In this document: positions 17,878-25,833 of the stretch, in pieces
Layout: each line of letters opens with the position of its first letter
How positions within the stretch are numbered: the first letter of the stretch is position 1
DNA from: Marinifilum breve
GTDB taxonomy: Bacteria; Bacteroidota; Bacteroidia; Bacteroidales; Marinifilaceae
Assembly: GCF_003202155.1 (NCBI RefSeq)
Contig: NZ_QFLI01000006.1
Location: forward strand, 186,001-250,000
Direction: 5' to 3'
DNA: 64,000 bases
Position numbers and translations under genes: made by a program
Notes under the pieces: generated by a model
What the model saw: only the letters and a program-made list of their open reading frames with translations
The model's database searches: none
Told to the model about the DNA's origin: nothing

Positions 17878-19662
17878 TTAAAGTTCTTCTTCGTAGGCGT
17901 ATATATCTCGAATCAAATCATCGTATTTATCCTTTATAACTTTTCTTTTGAGCTTTAAGGTTGGTGATAATTCTCCAGAATCAGGAGTCCAAACATCTGA
18001 AACCAAACGACTGGTTTTAATCTTCTTTGGACGATCGAGATTTACATTGGTTTTCTCTATCTCTTTCCAGATTCTTATTTGAATACGCTCATTTTTAATA
18101 ATCTCTTCAGGACTGATAAAATCCAATTTCTTTCTTTTGCAGTATTCTTTTAGGAATTCAAAATCCGGAGAAATTAATACAGAAGGAAAGCGCCTGAATT
18201 CACCAATTACAATTGCCTGATCGATAAAAGGAGATTCTTTTAATTTGTTTTCAATCACCTGTGGAGCGATATAAATGCCCCCAGAAGTTTTAAAGATTTC
18301 CTTCTTACGATCGGTAATCTTAAGGAATCGATCTTCAACCATGCAACCAATATCACCAGTATGAAACCAACCATCTTTGTCGATAACCTCATTGGTTAGT
18401 TCTTGATTTTTGTAATATCCCAGCATGATATTCGGTCCTCTAGCCAGAATTTCTCCATCTTCTGCTATCTTAACCTCTACGCCATCTAAAACAGGACCTA
18501 CGGTTCCAAATTTTACATCTGGGTAGGAATTCTGATTGGCTGCAATAATAGGAGAGGTTTCTGTTAATCCATAGCCTTCCTGAACAGGAATACCCGCAGC
18601 CCAAAATAAACGTTCTAGTCTAACCTGAAGAGCAGCTCCGCCTGAACACATGAACATGATGTTACCACCAAGAGCTTCCTGCCATTTGCTAAAAATTAGC
18701 TTTCTGGCGATTTTCAATTTAAATTCGTACCACCAGCCATTAGCTCTGTTCAGTTCATATTTTTGCCCCAAATTAACAGCCCATAAGAACAAGGACTTCT
18801 TTAAGGTTGGCAAACTTTTTCCTTTGGCCATGATTTTGTCATATACTTTTTCCAACAATCGGGGAACGGTGGCAAACCCATGAGGTTTAATTTCTCGCAA
18901 ATTATCGCCAATGGTTTCCATACTTTCAGCATAATAAATTCCAATACCCTTGTATTGATACTGATAGTTAACCATTCGCTCATATACATGGTTGATTGGT
19001 AAAAAGCTCAGGCATTTATGGCTCGAGTTTAGAATTAAACGTGCTGCCGAAGCCAACACATTACTAATAAAATTGTGATGCGAAAGCATTACTCCTTTTG
19101 GGTTACCTGTTGTTCCCGATGTATATATAATGGTAACCACATCTTGTGGTTTTATGGTTTCTTTGATGGATTTTAATTCATCCACATATTTGTCATCAAG
19201 AGCCTTACCCATATCAAGTAAACGCACCCAATGAGTCACAGCTTTTATTTTATCGAAAGAATAAACCTCTTTTACCGAAGGATGATCACTTAAAAGTGGT
19301 TCAACCTTGAAATACAATTCTTCACTGGATACAAAAATGATACTAGGTTCGCAATGACGAATAATGAAGTCATAGCTTTTTGCACTAATAGTAGGATAGA
19401 GGGGGACATGAATCACACCTATTTGTGCCAAGGCCATATCAATAAAATTCCATTCGGGCCTGTTGTTCGAAATGGTAATAACCCGGTCTCCTTTTTTAAG
19501 ACCACTATCCAATAATGCGTAACTAATTAAATCTGAGTATTTCAGATATTGTTCTGTGGAGTATGTAACCCACTTGCCATCTTCTTTCTTCGCGAAAGCA
19601 TCTGATTTATCAGGATAATTTTCCCGATAATTGTCGAGTAAATCAAAAATGCGCGTAACCAT
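17878..19662 (-). CDS. fadD: Long-chain fatty acid-CoA ligase
   Basis: AMP-forming acyl-CoA synthetase that activates fatty acids for the downstream oxidation genes. The P-loop motif YTSGTTGNPKGVMLSHHN is near residue 185, with the adenylation motifs QEGYGLTE, DGWFHTGDIG and ITDRKKEIFKTSGG; the lysine near the C-terminus (LKLKRK) is also present. An ATG at 19689 would add nine residues, but the start at 19662 (VTRIFDLLDNYREN) fits the family better, giving 594 residues. First gene of the fad operon. Confidence 0.93.
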   Translation of the reverse strand: MVTRIFDLLDNYRENYPDKSDAFAKKEDGKWVTYSTEQYLKYSDLISYALLDSGLKKGDRVITISNNRPEWNFIDMALAQIGVIHVPLYPTISAKSYDFIIRHCEPSIIFVSSEELYFKVEPLLSDHPSVKEVYSFDKIKAVTHWVRLLDMGKALDDKYVDELKSIKETIKPQDVVTIIYTSGTTGNPKGVMLSHHNFISNVLASAARLILNSSHKCLSFLPINHVYERMVNYQYQYKGIGIYYAESMETIGDNLREIKPHGFATVPRLLEKVYDKIMAKGKSLPTLKKSLFLWAVNLGQKYELNRANGWWYEFKLKIARKLIFSKWQEALGGNIMFMCSGGAALQVRLERLFWAAGIPVQEGYGLTETSPIIAANQNSYPDVKFGTVGPVLDGVEVKIAEDGEILARGPNIMLGYYKNQELTNEVIDKDGWFHTGDIGCMVEDRFLKITDRKKEIFKTSGGIYIAPQVIENKLKESPFIDQAIVIGEFRRFPSVLISPDFEFLKEYCKRKKLDFISPEEIIKNERIQIRIWKEIEKTNVNLDRPKKIKTSRLVSDVWTPDSGELSPTLKLKRKVIKDKYDDLIRDIYAYEEEL

Positions 19663-19913
19663 AATTAAAGATTTAGATATGTAAGGCATTACAGCATTTC
19701 AAAATGATTCTTAATCATTCTGATGCGCAGAAACTTAATCTCTAATAATTAGAGGTGAGAGATTTAGTGTTGATTTAAGTTTGGTGTAAGAAGTTGTATT
19801 GGGAATTAATTTCGGAGATTTTCCGAAATCTTTTTACACTTACATAAAATTTACAAAAAGGAATTTGAAAATAAAAGAATTATTGGTAAGAATTCTTTTT
19901 TATTTGGTAAGCG

Positions 19914-19945
19914 AAAAAAAAGGAAGCTTCTGGGCTTCCTTTGAA
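19914..19945 (-). terminator. Intrinsic terminator of the fmt operon
   Basis: On the minus strand AAAGGAAGCCC / GGGCTTCCTTT-like arms flank a short AGAA loop, followed by seven or more Ts. It begins within a few bases of the fmt stop. Confidence 0.8.
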
Positions 19946-19948
19946 ATT

Positions 19949-20905
19949 TTATAAGTGATAGTTGGATATTTGTTGAAATCCTCGGAGAAAGTCTTCTACT
20001 TTCATTCGTTTCTTGCCGGCTTGTTGTAGCATTGTAATGGCTAGAAAACCACCTTCTACAGCCACTTTTAAATAAGTTTTGCCATCGGTATGTAAACTTC
20101 CAATTTCTTTGTCGTGGTTTTCAATTGTCTTTTCAGTTGCATATACCTTAAGTCCGATATTTTTACCTTCTTCATTCGGAATCAATTCCGTCCACGATGC
20201 AGGGTACGGACTTAATCCTCGAATTAAATTGTGAATTGAATTGATATTCTTTGTCCAATCAATCTTACAGTCCTCTTTAAAGATTTTTGGTGCAGATTTT
20301 AATTCGTGTGCAGCAATGCTTTCCTGTGGGATTTGTGGATAGTCATTGGCTTCGATTGCTTTTACGGTTTTAACAACCAAATCAGCACCAATATTCATCA
20401 ATTTGTCGTGAATGATCTCGGCATTGTCGTTTTCTCCAATCTCAGTTTTCTCCTGGAAAATGATGTTACCCGTATCAATTTCATGCTTTAAAAGAAATGT
20501 AGATACACCAGTTTCTTTATCACCATTAATGATTGCCCAGTTAATAGGCGCAGCACCACGATATTGAGGAAGTAGGGAAGCATGAAGATTCAGAGTGCCA
20601 TATTTTGGCATGTTCCAAACTACTTCTGGTAACATTTTAAAAGCAACCACAACTTGCAAGTCAGCTTCAAGCGATTTAAGTTCTGCAAGAAATTCTTCAT
20701 TTCTGAATTTTTCAGGTTGTAATATTTTCAAACCTTTTTCGGCAGCATATTTTTTAACTGCTGCTTCCTGAATTTTCTGACCTCTTCCTGCAGGTTTATC
20801 CGGATTGGTAATTACACCAACCACTTTAACGCCTGCATTTAAAAGAGCTTCCAGAGGAGCCACCGCAAAATCGGGTGTTCCCATATATACTACACGTAAA
20901 CTCAT
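19949..20905 (-). CDS. fmt: Methionyl-tRNA formyltransferase
   Basis: Transfers a formyl group from 10-formyl-tetrahydrofolate to initiator Met-tRNA. The N-terminal formyltransferase domain (about 1-190) has the catalytic signature NLHASLLPQYRGAAP with the conserved Asn and His. The C-terminal OB-like tRNA-binding domain (about 205-318) includes IHNLIRGLSPYPASW. The 318 residues are typical. Its ATG lies one base after the stop of a 55-residue DUF5522 gene, so the two are probably translated in tandem. Last gene of the minus-strand run starting at the LptF/G permease. Confidence 0.95.
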   Translation of the reverse strand: MSLRVVYMGTPDFAVAPLEALLNAGVKVVGVITNPDKPAGRGQKIQEAAVKKYAAEKGLKILQPEKFRNEEFLAELKSLEADLQVVVAFKMLPEVVWNMPKYGTLNLHASLLPQYRGAAPINWAIINGDKETGVSTFLLKHEIDTGNIIFQEKTEIGENDNAEIIHDKLMNIGADLVVKTVKAIEANDYPQIPQESIAAHELKSAPKIFKEDCKIDWTKNINSIHNLIRGLSPYPASWTELIPNEEGKNIGLKVYATEKTIENHDKEIGSLHTDGKTYLKVAVEGGFLAITMLQQAGKKRMKVEDFLRGFQQISNYHL

Positions 20906-20906
20906 A

Positions 20907-21074
20907 CTATTCCTTTAAGTTCCTGTTTCCTTTGTTGTGTTTTGGAAAATAAGGGCAATGTTTACATCCATTGCCACAACAATATCCTCTTTCGGTAAGA
21001 TATTTTTTTGTCATGATTCTATATCCATCAGGATGCATATAGTAATCGATATCTGGTTTTAAATCGTCAAACAT
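20907..21074 (-). CDS. DUF5522 small cysteine-rich protein
   Basis: 55-residue protein beginning MFDDLKPDIDYYMHPDG. It contains the diagnostic DUF5522 core YLTERGYCCGNGCKHCPY, with four cysteines and a histidine in a compact CC-x3-C-x-HC arrangement that looks like a metal or Fe-S site (inference). Function is unknown. It is one base from the stop of the NTF2-like lipoprotein gene (21076) and one base from the fmt start (20905), so all three are tightly coupled. Too short for many automated gene calls, but the family match and spacing make it convincing. Confidence 0.85.
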   Translation of the reverse strand: MFDDLKPDIDYYMHPDGYRIMTKKYLTERGYCCGNGCKHCPYFPKHNKGNRNLKE

Positions 21075-21075
21075 A

Positions 21076-21546
21076 TTAGTCTTGATTTATTTTTAAAAAC
21101 TCTTTTATGCTTTCATTTTTAATGGTAACCGAAAGGTGATAGTGTGATATTTTATATTCATTGTCTTCCATTACCAATACGCCAGAAGCTCTGCAAACCC
21201 CCATCCATGTATTTAATAGTTCATCAAACCAAATGATTTTCTTGTCTTCCGAAGTATAAATTTTTCTATCAAAAGCTTTAAAATCCCAGGTTGTTCCTTT
21301 TTCAAAATATGGCTCGCAAAAGTTGTGGAACTCTTGTCTGGTCCATCTTTCCGATGGATCTGTTCCAATGTAGGTTGCATTTTTGGTCATCAAGCCAAAA
21401 TATTTTTCTAAATCAGCATCAGCAGCAGCTTTGTGCCAATCATCAAGAAGCTGATTGACTTCTTTTTCAGAATATTTTACTTGCTTTGTACAAGCAGAAA
21501 ATGATCCCAAAACTGCAATTAGAATTATGAATATAGATTTATGCAT
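21076..21546 (-). CDS. NTF2-like (SnoaL/DUF4440-type) lipoprotein
   Basis: 156 residues with a lipoprotein signal (HKSIFIILIAVLGSFSAC; acylated Cys near residue 19). An NTF2-like cone-fold domain follows (VNQLLDDWHKAAADADLEKYFGLM... to the end), typical of DUF4440/SnoaL-like proteins, which bind small ligands or are enzymatically inert. The longer frame to 21606 lies inside the upstream permease gene. The ATG at 21546 gives a proper lipobox and overlaps the permease stop by eight bases. Function unknown; probably periplasmic. Confidence 0.85.
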   Translation of the reverse strand: MHKSIFIILIAVLGSFSACTKQVKYSEKEVNQLLDDWHKAAADADLEKYFGLMTKNATYIGTDPSERWTRQEFHNFCEPYFEKGTTWDFKAFDRKIYTSEDKKIIWFDELLNTWMGVCRASGVLVMEDNEYKISHYHLSVTIKNESIKEFLKINQD

Positions 21547-22996
21547 TTTTCTTTTTGAAAAATTTAGCCGGGTTAATCTTTTTAAAGAAATCAATATAAT
21601 TCTCAATGTTGAAAACAGCAGAATCAGTAGTCGCTTTGTAGGTTAATACAATTCCCAACGGAAGAATTATCAGAGATGAAATCCACATTCCAACAGCGGG
21701 AGGAAGAACCAATTCTTTGGCAAATCTTTCACCGGTCATGGAAATGATGTAATAAAAGATAAAGAATAAGACTGATATAATTACCGGCATTCCCAAGCCT
21801 CCTTTACGGATGATTGCACCAAGGGGAGCTCCAATAAAGAAGAATATGAAACAAGCAAAAGGGAGTGTGAATTTTCTGTGCCACTCATTCGAGAATTTTT
21901 TAATCCATTTTTCTCGCACCAATAGATCTCCTTCTTTACGAGATACAGTTTCTCTGGCTTTTCTCGCGAAGCTAAGGGCTGAACTTACCGAGGTTAACTG
22001 TTTGGTAATGGTAGCGGATTTAAATAGAGAATCAACATTTAGTGTTTTTGCTGAAAGATCTTTTGATTTCACAGAATCTTTTCGCATCGACTTGGATTCT
22101 TTCTTAAAGTAATGTCTTGAAAGCAATCCGGTAACAAGTCTCTTTTTTTCATTTTGTAATTTGCCTTGTAACGAATCTTCAGAATGTACCAATTGCTTTA
22201 GATTTAGCATTTTGTAGTTCTTGCTATATCTATCCTCGTTGCCTCTTTTTAATTCAGTGCTTCTAAGAGGAACGTTTGTTTTATATTCCTGAAATTTAAT
22301 TCTTCTGGAAGGATGTTTTTTATCTCTTCTCGATTTGGTTTTTACCTCCTGGTACATGTTACCACTGTACAGGGTAAGAGCCATATTTTTTTTATCAGGA
22401 GAAGTAACCATGGTGCCAGAATCAGCCACTGTTACATTGGTATTTCCTCTTCCATCGCGATGATCGTAAATCAAGATTTTATACATCATGCCAGTTTCCT
22501 TATCAATTTTATCAACTTTAATACTAAAATTGGGAAGGTCATTTGTAAAAATACCTTCTTTCAGGATTAGTTCTGGCTTTTGATTTTTAATATCAATTAA
22601 TAAGGATGTAGTTTTTAAGGATGCAACCGGCATTACATAGTTGGCAAAGAAAAAAGCAATAATACTTATAATCACCACAAGAGTGGTAAGTGGTTTCATA
22701 ATTCGCTGCAAGGAAATTCCAGCAGCTTTCATGGCTGTTAATTCGTAATTCTCTCCCATATTTCCAAAGGTCATAATGGAAGCCAAAAGAATAGCCAAAG
22801 GCAGCGCCATTGGTACTAATGTAGCAGAAACGTAAAACAAAAATTCAGCAATAACTGTCCACTCTAACCCTTTCCCGACAAGTTCATCGATATATCGCCA
22901 AAGGAATTGCATGAGTAGAACAAACATGCAGATAAAGAAAGTAAAGGCCAATGGGCCAAGAAAACTTTTAAGAATAAATGAATGTAAACGTTTCAT
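21539..22996 (-). CDS. LptF/LptG-family LPS export permease
   Basis: YjgP/YjgQ-type inner-membrane permease of 485 residues. It is expected to partner LptB in lifting lipopolysaccharide from the inner membrane to the periplasmic bridge. Three N-terminal helices (about 12-32, 55-80, 100-120) and three C-terminal helices (about 375-395, 403-422, 430-450) flank a large periplasmic domain. The middle contains a Lys/Ser-rich stretch of about 70 residues (265-335) that looks like an insertion relative to the E. coli proteins. Bacteroidota usually carry two such permeases; only one is here, so F or G is not assigned. Confidence 0.9.
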   Translation of the reverse strand: MKRLHSFILKSFLGPLAFTFFICMFVLLMQFLWRYIDELVGKGLEWTVIAEFLFYVSATLVPMALPLAILLASIMTFGNMGENYELTAMKAAGISLQRIMKPLTTLVVIISIIAFFFANYVMPVASLKTTSLLIDIKNQKPELILKEGIFTNDLPNFSIKVDKIDKETGMMYKILIYDHRDGRGNTNVTVADSGTMVTSPDKKNMALTLYSGNMYQEVKTKSRRDKKHPSRRIKFQEYKTNVPLRSTELKRGNEDRYSKNYKMLNLKQLVHSEDSLQGKLQNEKKRLVTGLLSRHYFKKESKSMRKDSVKSKDLSAKTLNVDSLFKSATITKQLTSVSSALSFARKARETVSRKEGDLLVREKWIKKFSNEWHRKFTLPFACFIFFFIGAPLGAIIRKGGLGMPVIISVLFFIFYYIISMTGERFAKELVLPPAVGMWISSLIILPLGIVLTYKATTDSAVFNIENYIDFFKKINPAKFFKKKNA

Positions 22997-23061
22997 TCTA
23001 AAATATTTTAATTGAAGCGAGATCTAAAATTTATTATATGGATATCGCATTGCTACCTAAA

Positions 23062-23097
23062 AAATAAGACCAATAACTTGCAGAAACTGGTCTTACA
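23062..23097 (-). terminator. Intrinsic terminator
   Basis: TAAGACCA (23065-23072) pairs with TGGTCTTA (23088-23095), followed on the minus strand by an AT-rich T-tract. It separates the START-like gene from the downstream permease operon. Confidence 0.75.
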
Positions 23098-23153
23098 TAG
23101 CTTACAAAAATAAGCTAATTATTTAGGATTTGGTGTTATGATTTGTTAAAAAA

Positions 23154-23528
23154 TCATATTCCCAATACATGTTTTAATTCGGCGATTTGAGTATCCCAAA
23201 GCTCAATGCTTTCATCTATTTCATCTTCATCTGCAAAATCGGTAATGATAAGAGATAGATCATTGGTAAGGGCGTCAATTTCGATTTTAAATTCGAAATA
23301 GCTTTCTTCATCTTCACTATCAAGCCAGTGGAAGCGAATTAAGCGATTATCTTTTTTGGTAATTAATTCTGCTTGCTGTTCTGATCCATCCCAAATGAAA
23401 GTATAAACTTTACCTTTTTGATTTACATCATCAGCAAACCATTCTGATAATCCACTTGGATTACTAAGTCGATCGAAAATCACTTTTTGCGAAGCTTGTA
23501 GTACATATTCCAGTTCAAATTGTTTCAT
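23154..23528 (-). CDS. START-like (SRPBCC fold) domain protein
   Basis: 124 residues forming a single START/AHSA1-like helix-grip domain: KQFELEYVLQASQKVIFDRLSNPSGLSEWFADDV at the start and the terminal helix SIELWDTQIAELKHVLGI. Such proteins bind hydrophobic ligands or act as co-chaperone-like factors; the ligand is unknown. Two candidate ATGs exist (23540 and 23528). The latter starts directly at the domain. The gene has its own terminator, so it is probably monocistronic. Confidence 0.85.
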   Translation of the reverse strand: MKQFELEYVLQASQKVIFDRLSNPSGLSEWFADDVNQKGKVYTFIWDGSEQQAELITKKDNRLIRFHWLDSEDEESYFEFKIEIDALTNDLSLIITDFADEDEIDESIELWDTQIAELKHVLGI

Positions 23529-23540
23529 CTGTTGGGGCAT

Positions 23541-23877
23541 AAATGTTTTGATAATAAAATAAGGGGATTAAGTTTGTCTTGATAAATTTTTCCCCCAGTA
23601 TTAAAATACTGCACTAAAAAGGTGAAATGTAAGTCAATACTTAAATTTCGCGCAAGATACTTAAGAATTTTCTAATAATAAAAACTGATTCTTAAATCTT
23701 TAGCTTTTCTCATATTGTTAATTCTTAGATACGCTTATTTTACATGCACCATATAAGTTAAGAAAATTTTACAAATCGATAAATTAAATCATTTACAATT
23801 CAAGAATTGAAAAAAAATGTAAAATGATTTTTTTTTAATAAAAAAGGATTCTATATTTGCACCGCATTAGAAAAAAC
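23541..23877. other. Gap upstream of the tRNA cluster
   Basis: AT-rich with no gene visible. It ends with a TATATTTG -7 element at 23852-23859, 19 bases before the first tRNA, which is the only regulatory signal I see. Confidence 0.6.
23852..23859 (+). promoter_or_regulatory. tRNA promoter -7 element
   Basis: TATATTTG followed by CACCGC. The same words precede the second tRNA copy at 24363, and both match the Bacteroidota TAnnTTTG consensus. Confidence 0.65.
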
Positions 23878-23951
23878 GGCGAGGTAGCTCAGTTGGTTAG
23901 AGCGCATGATTCATAATCATGAGGTCGGCGGTTCAAACCCGCCTCTCGCTA
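23878..23951 (+). tRNA. tRNA-Met (CAT), copy 1
   Basis: Full cloverleaf: acceptor GGCGAGG with TCTCGCT, D stem GCTC/GAGC, anticodon stem CATGA/TCATG with loop TTCATAA (anticodon CAT), variable AGGTC, T arm GGCGG-TTCAAAC-CCGCC, discriminator A. It looks like the elongator Met type rather than initiator; a lysidine-modified Ile tRNA cannot be excluded from sequence alone. CCA is not encoded. Confidence 0.93.
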
Positions 23952-23956
23952 CTCTA

Positions 23957-23989
23957 AAGGGAAACAATGAAAATTGTTTCCCTTTTTTC
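23957..23989 (+). terminator. Terminator of tRNA-Met copy 1
   Basis: AAGGGAAACAAT pairs perfectly with ATTGTTTCCCTT, followed by TTTT. Confidence 0.85.
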
Positions 23990-24362
23990 TTGCCTTAAAT
24001 TTTCTTTACTCATCACTGTGTCGAAAAAAATATACGGGAAGATTAATAATTTATACTTTTTCGAATATTAAAATAGAGTGGATGTAAATCTGCTGAACTA
24101 AAATCATCTTGTTTAAGTTTACTCGGTGAAAGTTCCAATAATTATTGGGATAATCAGACTCATATTTGCAGTAAAAACTATAAAAGAATAGTCTCCTTTT
24201 CGTAAAAAACTACTCCAAGAATAAACCAAATGAAATGTTGTAAAAAAAAATCAATATTTTTTCAAACTGTAACATTTCTGTAAAACAGATAGTTTAAGGA
24301 AACGCTTCATTTCTTTGTGAAGATTTTTAGAAAAAAGATTTTTTTTAGAAATAAAATGCCTT

Positions 24363-24370
24363 TATATTTG
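24363..24370 (+). promoter_or_regulatory. tRNA promoter -7 element
   Basis: TATATTTG plus CACCGCAA, 19 bases before tRNA copy 2, at the same spacing as copy 1. Confidence 0.65.
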
Positions 24371-24389
24371 CACCGCAATCAAGCAAAAC

Positions 24390-24463
24390 GGCGAGGTAGC
24401 TCAGTTGGTTAGAGCGCATGATTCATAATCATGAGGTCGGCGGTTCAAACCCGCCTCTCGCTA
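24390..24463 (+). tRNA. tRNA-Met (CAT), copy 2
   Basis: Identical over all 74 bases to the copy at 23878, with the same type of promoter and terminator. Copies 1 and 2 are 438 bases apart and the sequence between them is otherwise different, so only the transcription unit is conserved. Confidence 0.93.
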
Positions 24464-24466
24464 CAA

Positions 24467-24498
24467 AAAGGGAAACAATTCATATTGTCTCCCTTTTT
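24467..24498 (+). terminator. Terminator of tRNA-Met copy 2
   Basis: AAAGGGAAACAAT pairs with ATTGTCTCCCTTT (one mismatch), followed by a T-run. Confidence 0.8.
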
Positions 24499-24533
24499 TT
24501 GTACCTTGATTTCTCTTCTAAAATAATGGCTGT

Positions 24534-24797
24534 ATGAGTTATTTCGTTTACATTTTAAGGAGTAAAAGAACTGAAAGGTATTATATAGGCTATACTGCAG
24601 ATATAACTTGTCGTCTTGAAAAGCATAATGCAGGTTCAACCACTTCTACGAGATCTGGTCGTCCATGGGAATTGGTATATTATGAAGAGTTTCATGAAAA
24701 GAAGCAGGCCATTTTAAGAGAAAAGGAAATTAAAAAGAAAAAGAGTAGAGTTTATATTGAAGCGTTAATTAATTCTTGTAGTAGTTCTGTTGGTTAG
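24534..24797 (+). CDS. Small GIY-YIG nuclease-domain protein
   Basis: 87 residues consisting of one GIY-YIG domain of the UPF0213/COG2827 type: VYILRS, YYIGYTADITCRLEKHNAG with the catalytic Tyr and Arg, and ILREKEIKKKK carrying the expected metal-binding Glu. The fold is shared with homing nucleases and UvrC; the function of the stand-alone small forms is unsettled. It lies 70 bases after tRNA-Met copy 2, and its last codons (SCSSSVG) run into a third, rearranged tRNA-like sequence. That suggests a link between this gene and tRNA loci. Confidence 0.88.
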   Translation: MSYFVYILRSKRTERYYIGYTADITCRLEKHNAGSTTSTRSGRPWELVYYEEFHEKKQAILREKEIKKKKSRVYIEALINSCSSSVG

Positions 24798-24860
24798 AGC
24801 GTCCCGATATAAATCGGGAAGGTCGGCGGTTCTCCGATTGAATTCGGGACCTCTCGCTAC
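24780..24860 (+). pseudogene. tRNA-Met remnant with palindromic replacements
   Basis: GTAGTTCTGTTGGTTAGAGCG matches the tRNA-Met D arm with two changes, AGGTCGGCGGTTC matches the variable/T arm, and CCTCTCGCTA matches the acceptor 3' end. The anticodon arm is replaced by TCCCGATATAAATCGGGA (24802-24819) and the T-loop/T-stem half by TCCGATTGAATTCGGGA (24833-24849), two near-copies of one palindrome. The 5' acceptor strand is absent, its place taken by the end of the GIY-YIG frame. It cannot fold as a working tRNA. Confidence 0.8.
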
Positions 24861-24862
24861 AA

Positions 24863-24892
24863 GGAGGATGACTTATGGTCATCCTTTTTTGT
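24863..24892 (+). terminator. Terminator after the tRNA remnant
   Basis: AGGATGAC pairs with GTCATCCT around a short loop, followed by TTTTTT. It has the same position relative to the remnant as the terminators of the two intact tRNAs. Confidence 0.8.
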
Positions 24893-24920
24893 TTTAATAT
24901 ATCTCCATTTTTTAGAAGAG

Positions 24921-24954
24921 TTGATTTTAATAGGGATCAATTCTTTTATCTTTG
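24921..24954 (+). promoter_or_regulatory. Putative promoter of the DUF4494 gene
   Basis: TTG at 24921-24923 and TATCTTTG at 24947-24954, spacing 23; about 77 bases before the start codon. Confidence 0.5.
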
Positions 24955-25031
24955 TTATCCGTTAAAATAAAATATCAATGTTAAAAGTAACTCGGAACTG
25001 TGTTACTTTTAGAACTAAATAATGTAATCGT

Positions 25032-25538
25032 ATGAACAATTGGTTTGAGTGTAAAGTGAAGTATGTTAAAGTCGATGAAGTATCAGGAAAAGAGAAAAAA
25101 GTATCGGAGCCATATTTGGTGGATGCAATGTCTTTTACCGAGGCTGAGGCTAGAATTCACAAAGAATTGGAGCAAATGATTAGTGGGGAGTTTAATGTAA
25201 CCAATATCAGTAAGTCAAACATTACGGAATTGTATCCTAATGACAATGGTGACCGTTGGTTTAAGGCTAAAGTTGCATTTATTGATGTAGATGAGGCATC
25301 TGGTAAAGAAAAGAAAAGTAATAACTACATGCTTGCGCAGGCAAATAATGTGAAACAGGCATATGAGTTTTTAGAAGAGTGTTTAAGTGACATGTTAGTA
25401 CCTTATGAGATTCCAGCAGTTTCAGAAAGTCCTATTATGGATATCTTTCCATTTTTTAGTGATGAGGTGAATGAAGAAATTCCAGAGAACTTAAAACCAG
25501 TTTCGGAAATTGAGCCGAATGATAACGAATTTGAATAG
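25032..25538 (+). CDS. DUF4494 domain protein
   Basis: 168 residues built from two related halves. NNWFECKVKYVKVDEVSGKEKK (about 2-23) is echoed by DRWFKAKVAFIDVDEASGKEKK (about 74-95), and each is followed by an alpha/beta segment. DUF4494 is a Bacteroidota family without known function. The duplicated W-F-x-[AC]-K-V and SGKEKK motifs suggest an internal repeat or pseudo-dimer. The acidic C-terminal tail is probably disordered. It is cytoplasmic and has its own promoter; co-transcription with aspA, 295 bases on, is unlikely. Confidence 0.85.
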   Translation: MNNWFECKVKYVKVDEVSGKEKKVSEPYLVDAMSFTEAEARIHKELEQMISGEFNVTNISKSNITELYPNDNGDRWFKAKVAFIDVDEASGKEKKSNNYMLAQANNVKQAYEFLEECLSDMLVPYEIPAVSESPIMDIFPFFSDEVNEEIPENLKPVSEIEPNDNEFE

Positions 25539-25720
25539 ATCAGAAATTTCTGATCTGTTTTTTTTCGAAAACGATTGTTTTCTGTTGAAAAACATACGCT
25601 AAGCTTGTTGTTACTGTAAAATTTATGTGGTTTAACTATCAGTAAATCAGATTTAAGGTGGAGTTGTGAATTGGTGATTTGATTTTTTGTGTTTTTCGTG
25701 GTGAAATTTCTTTTCTCTAC

Positions 25721-25728
25721 TACATTTG
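25721..25728 (+). promoter_or_regulatory. Possible -7 element upstream of aspA
   Basis: TACATTTG matches TAnnTTTG, 106 bases before the aspA start; I see no good -33 partner. The rest of the 25539-25833 gap shows nothing else. Confidence 0.35.
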
Positions 25729-25833
25729 TCAGCATAAACAAACAACAAAAACAGACTTGAATAAGTTTTGACTTTTAAGATGAGGGGATCTTTTATAAAG
25801 TTAGATTTATTGATTTAAACGTATAATCACACC

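Noticed and set aside
24445-24639. Minus-strand 64-residue frame over tRNA copy 2 and the GIY-YIG start
   Set aside because: It overlaps an intact tRNA and a well-supported gene on the other strand and has no family resemblance.
24780-24860. Third functional tRNA
   Set aside because: No 5' acceptor strand and no anticodon arm; two arms are replaced by palindromes.
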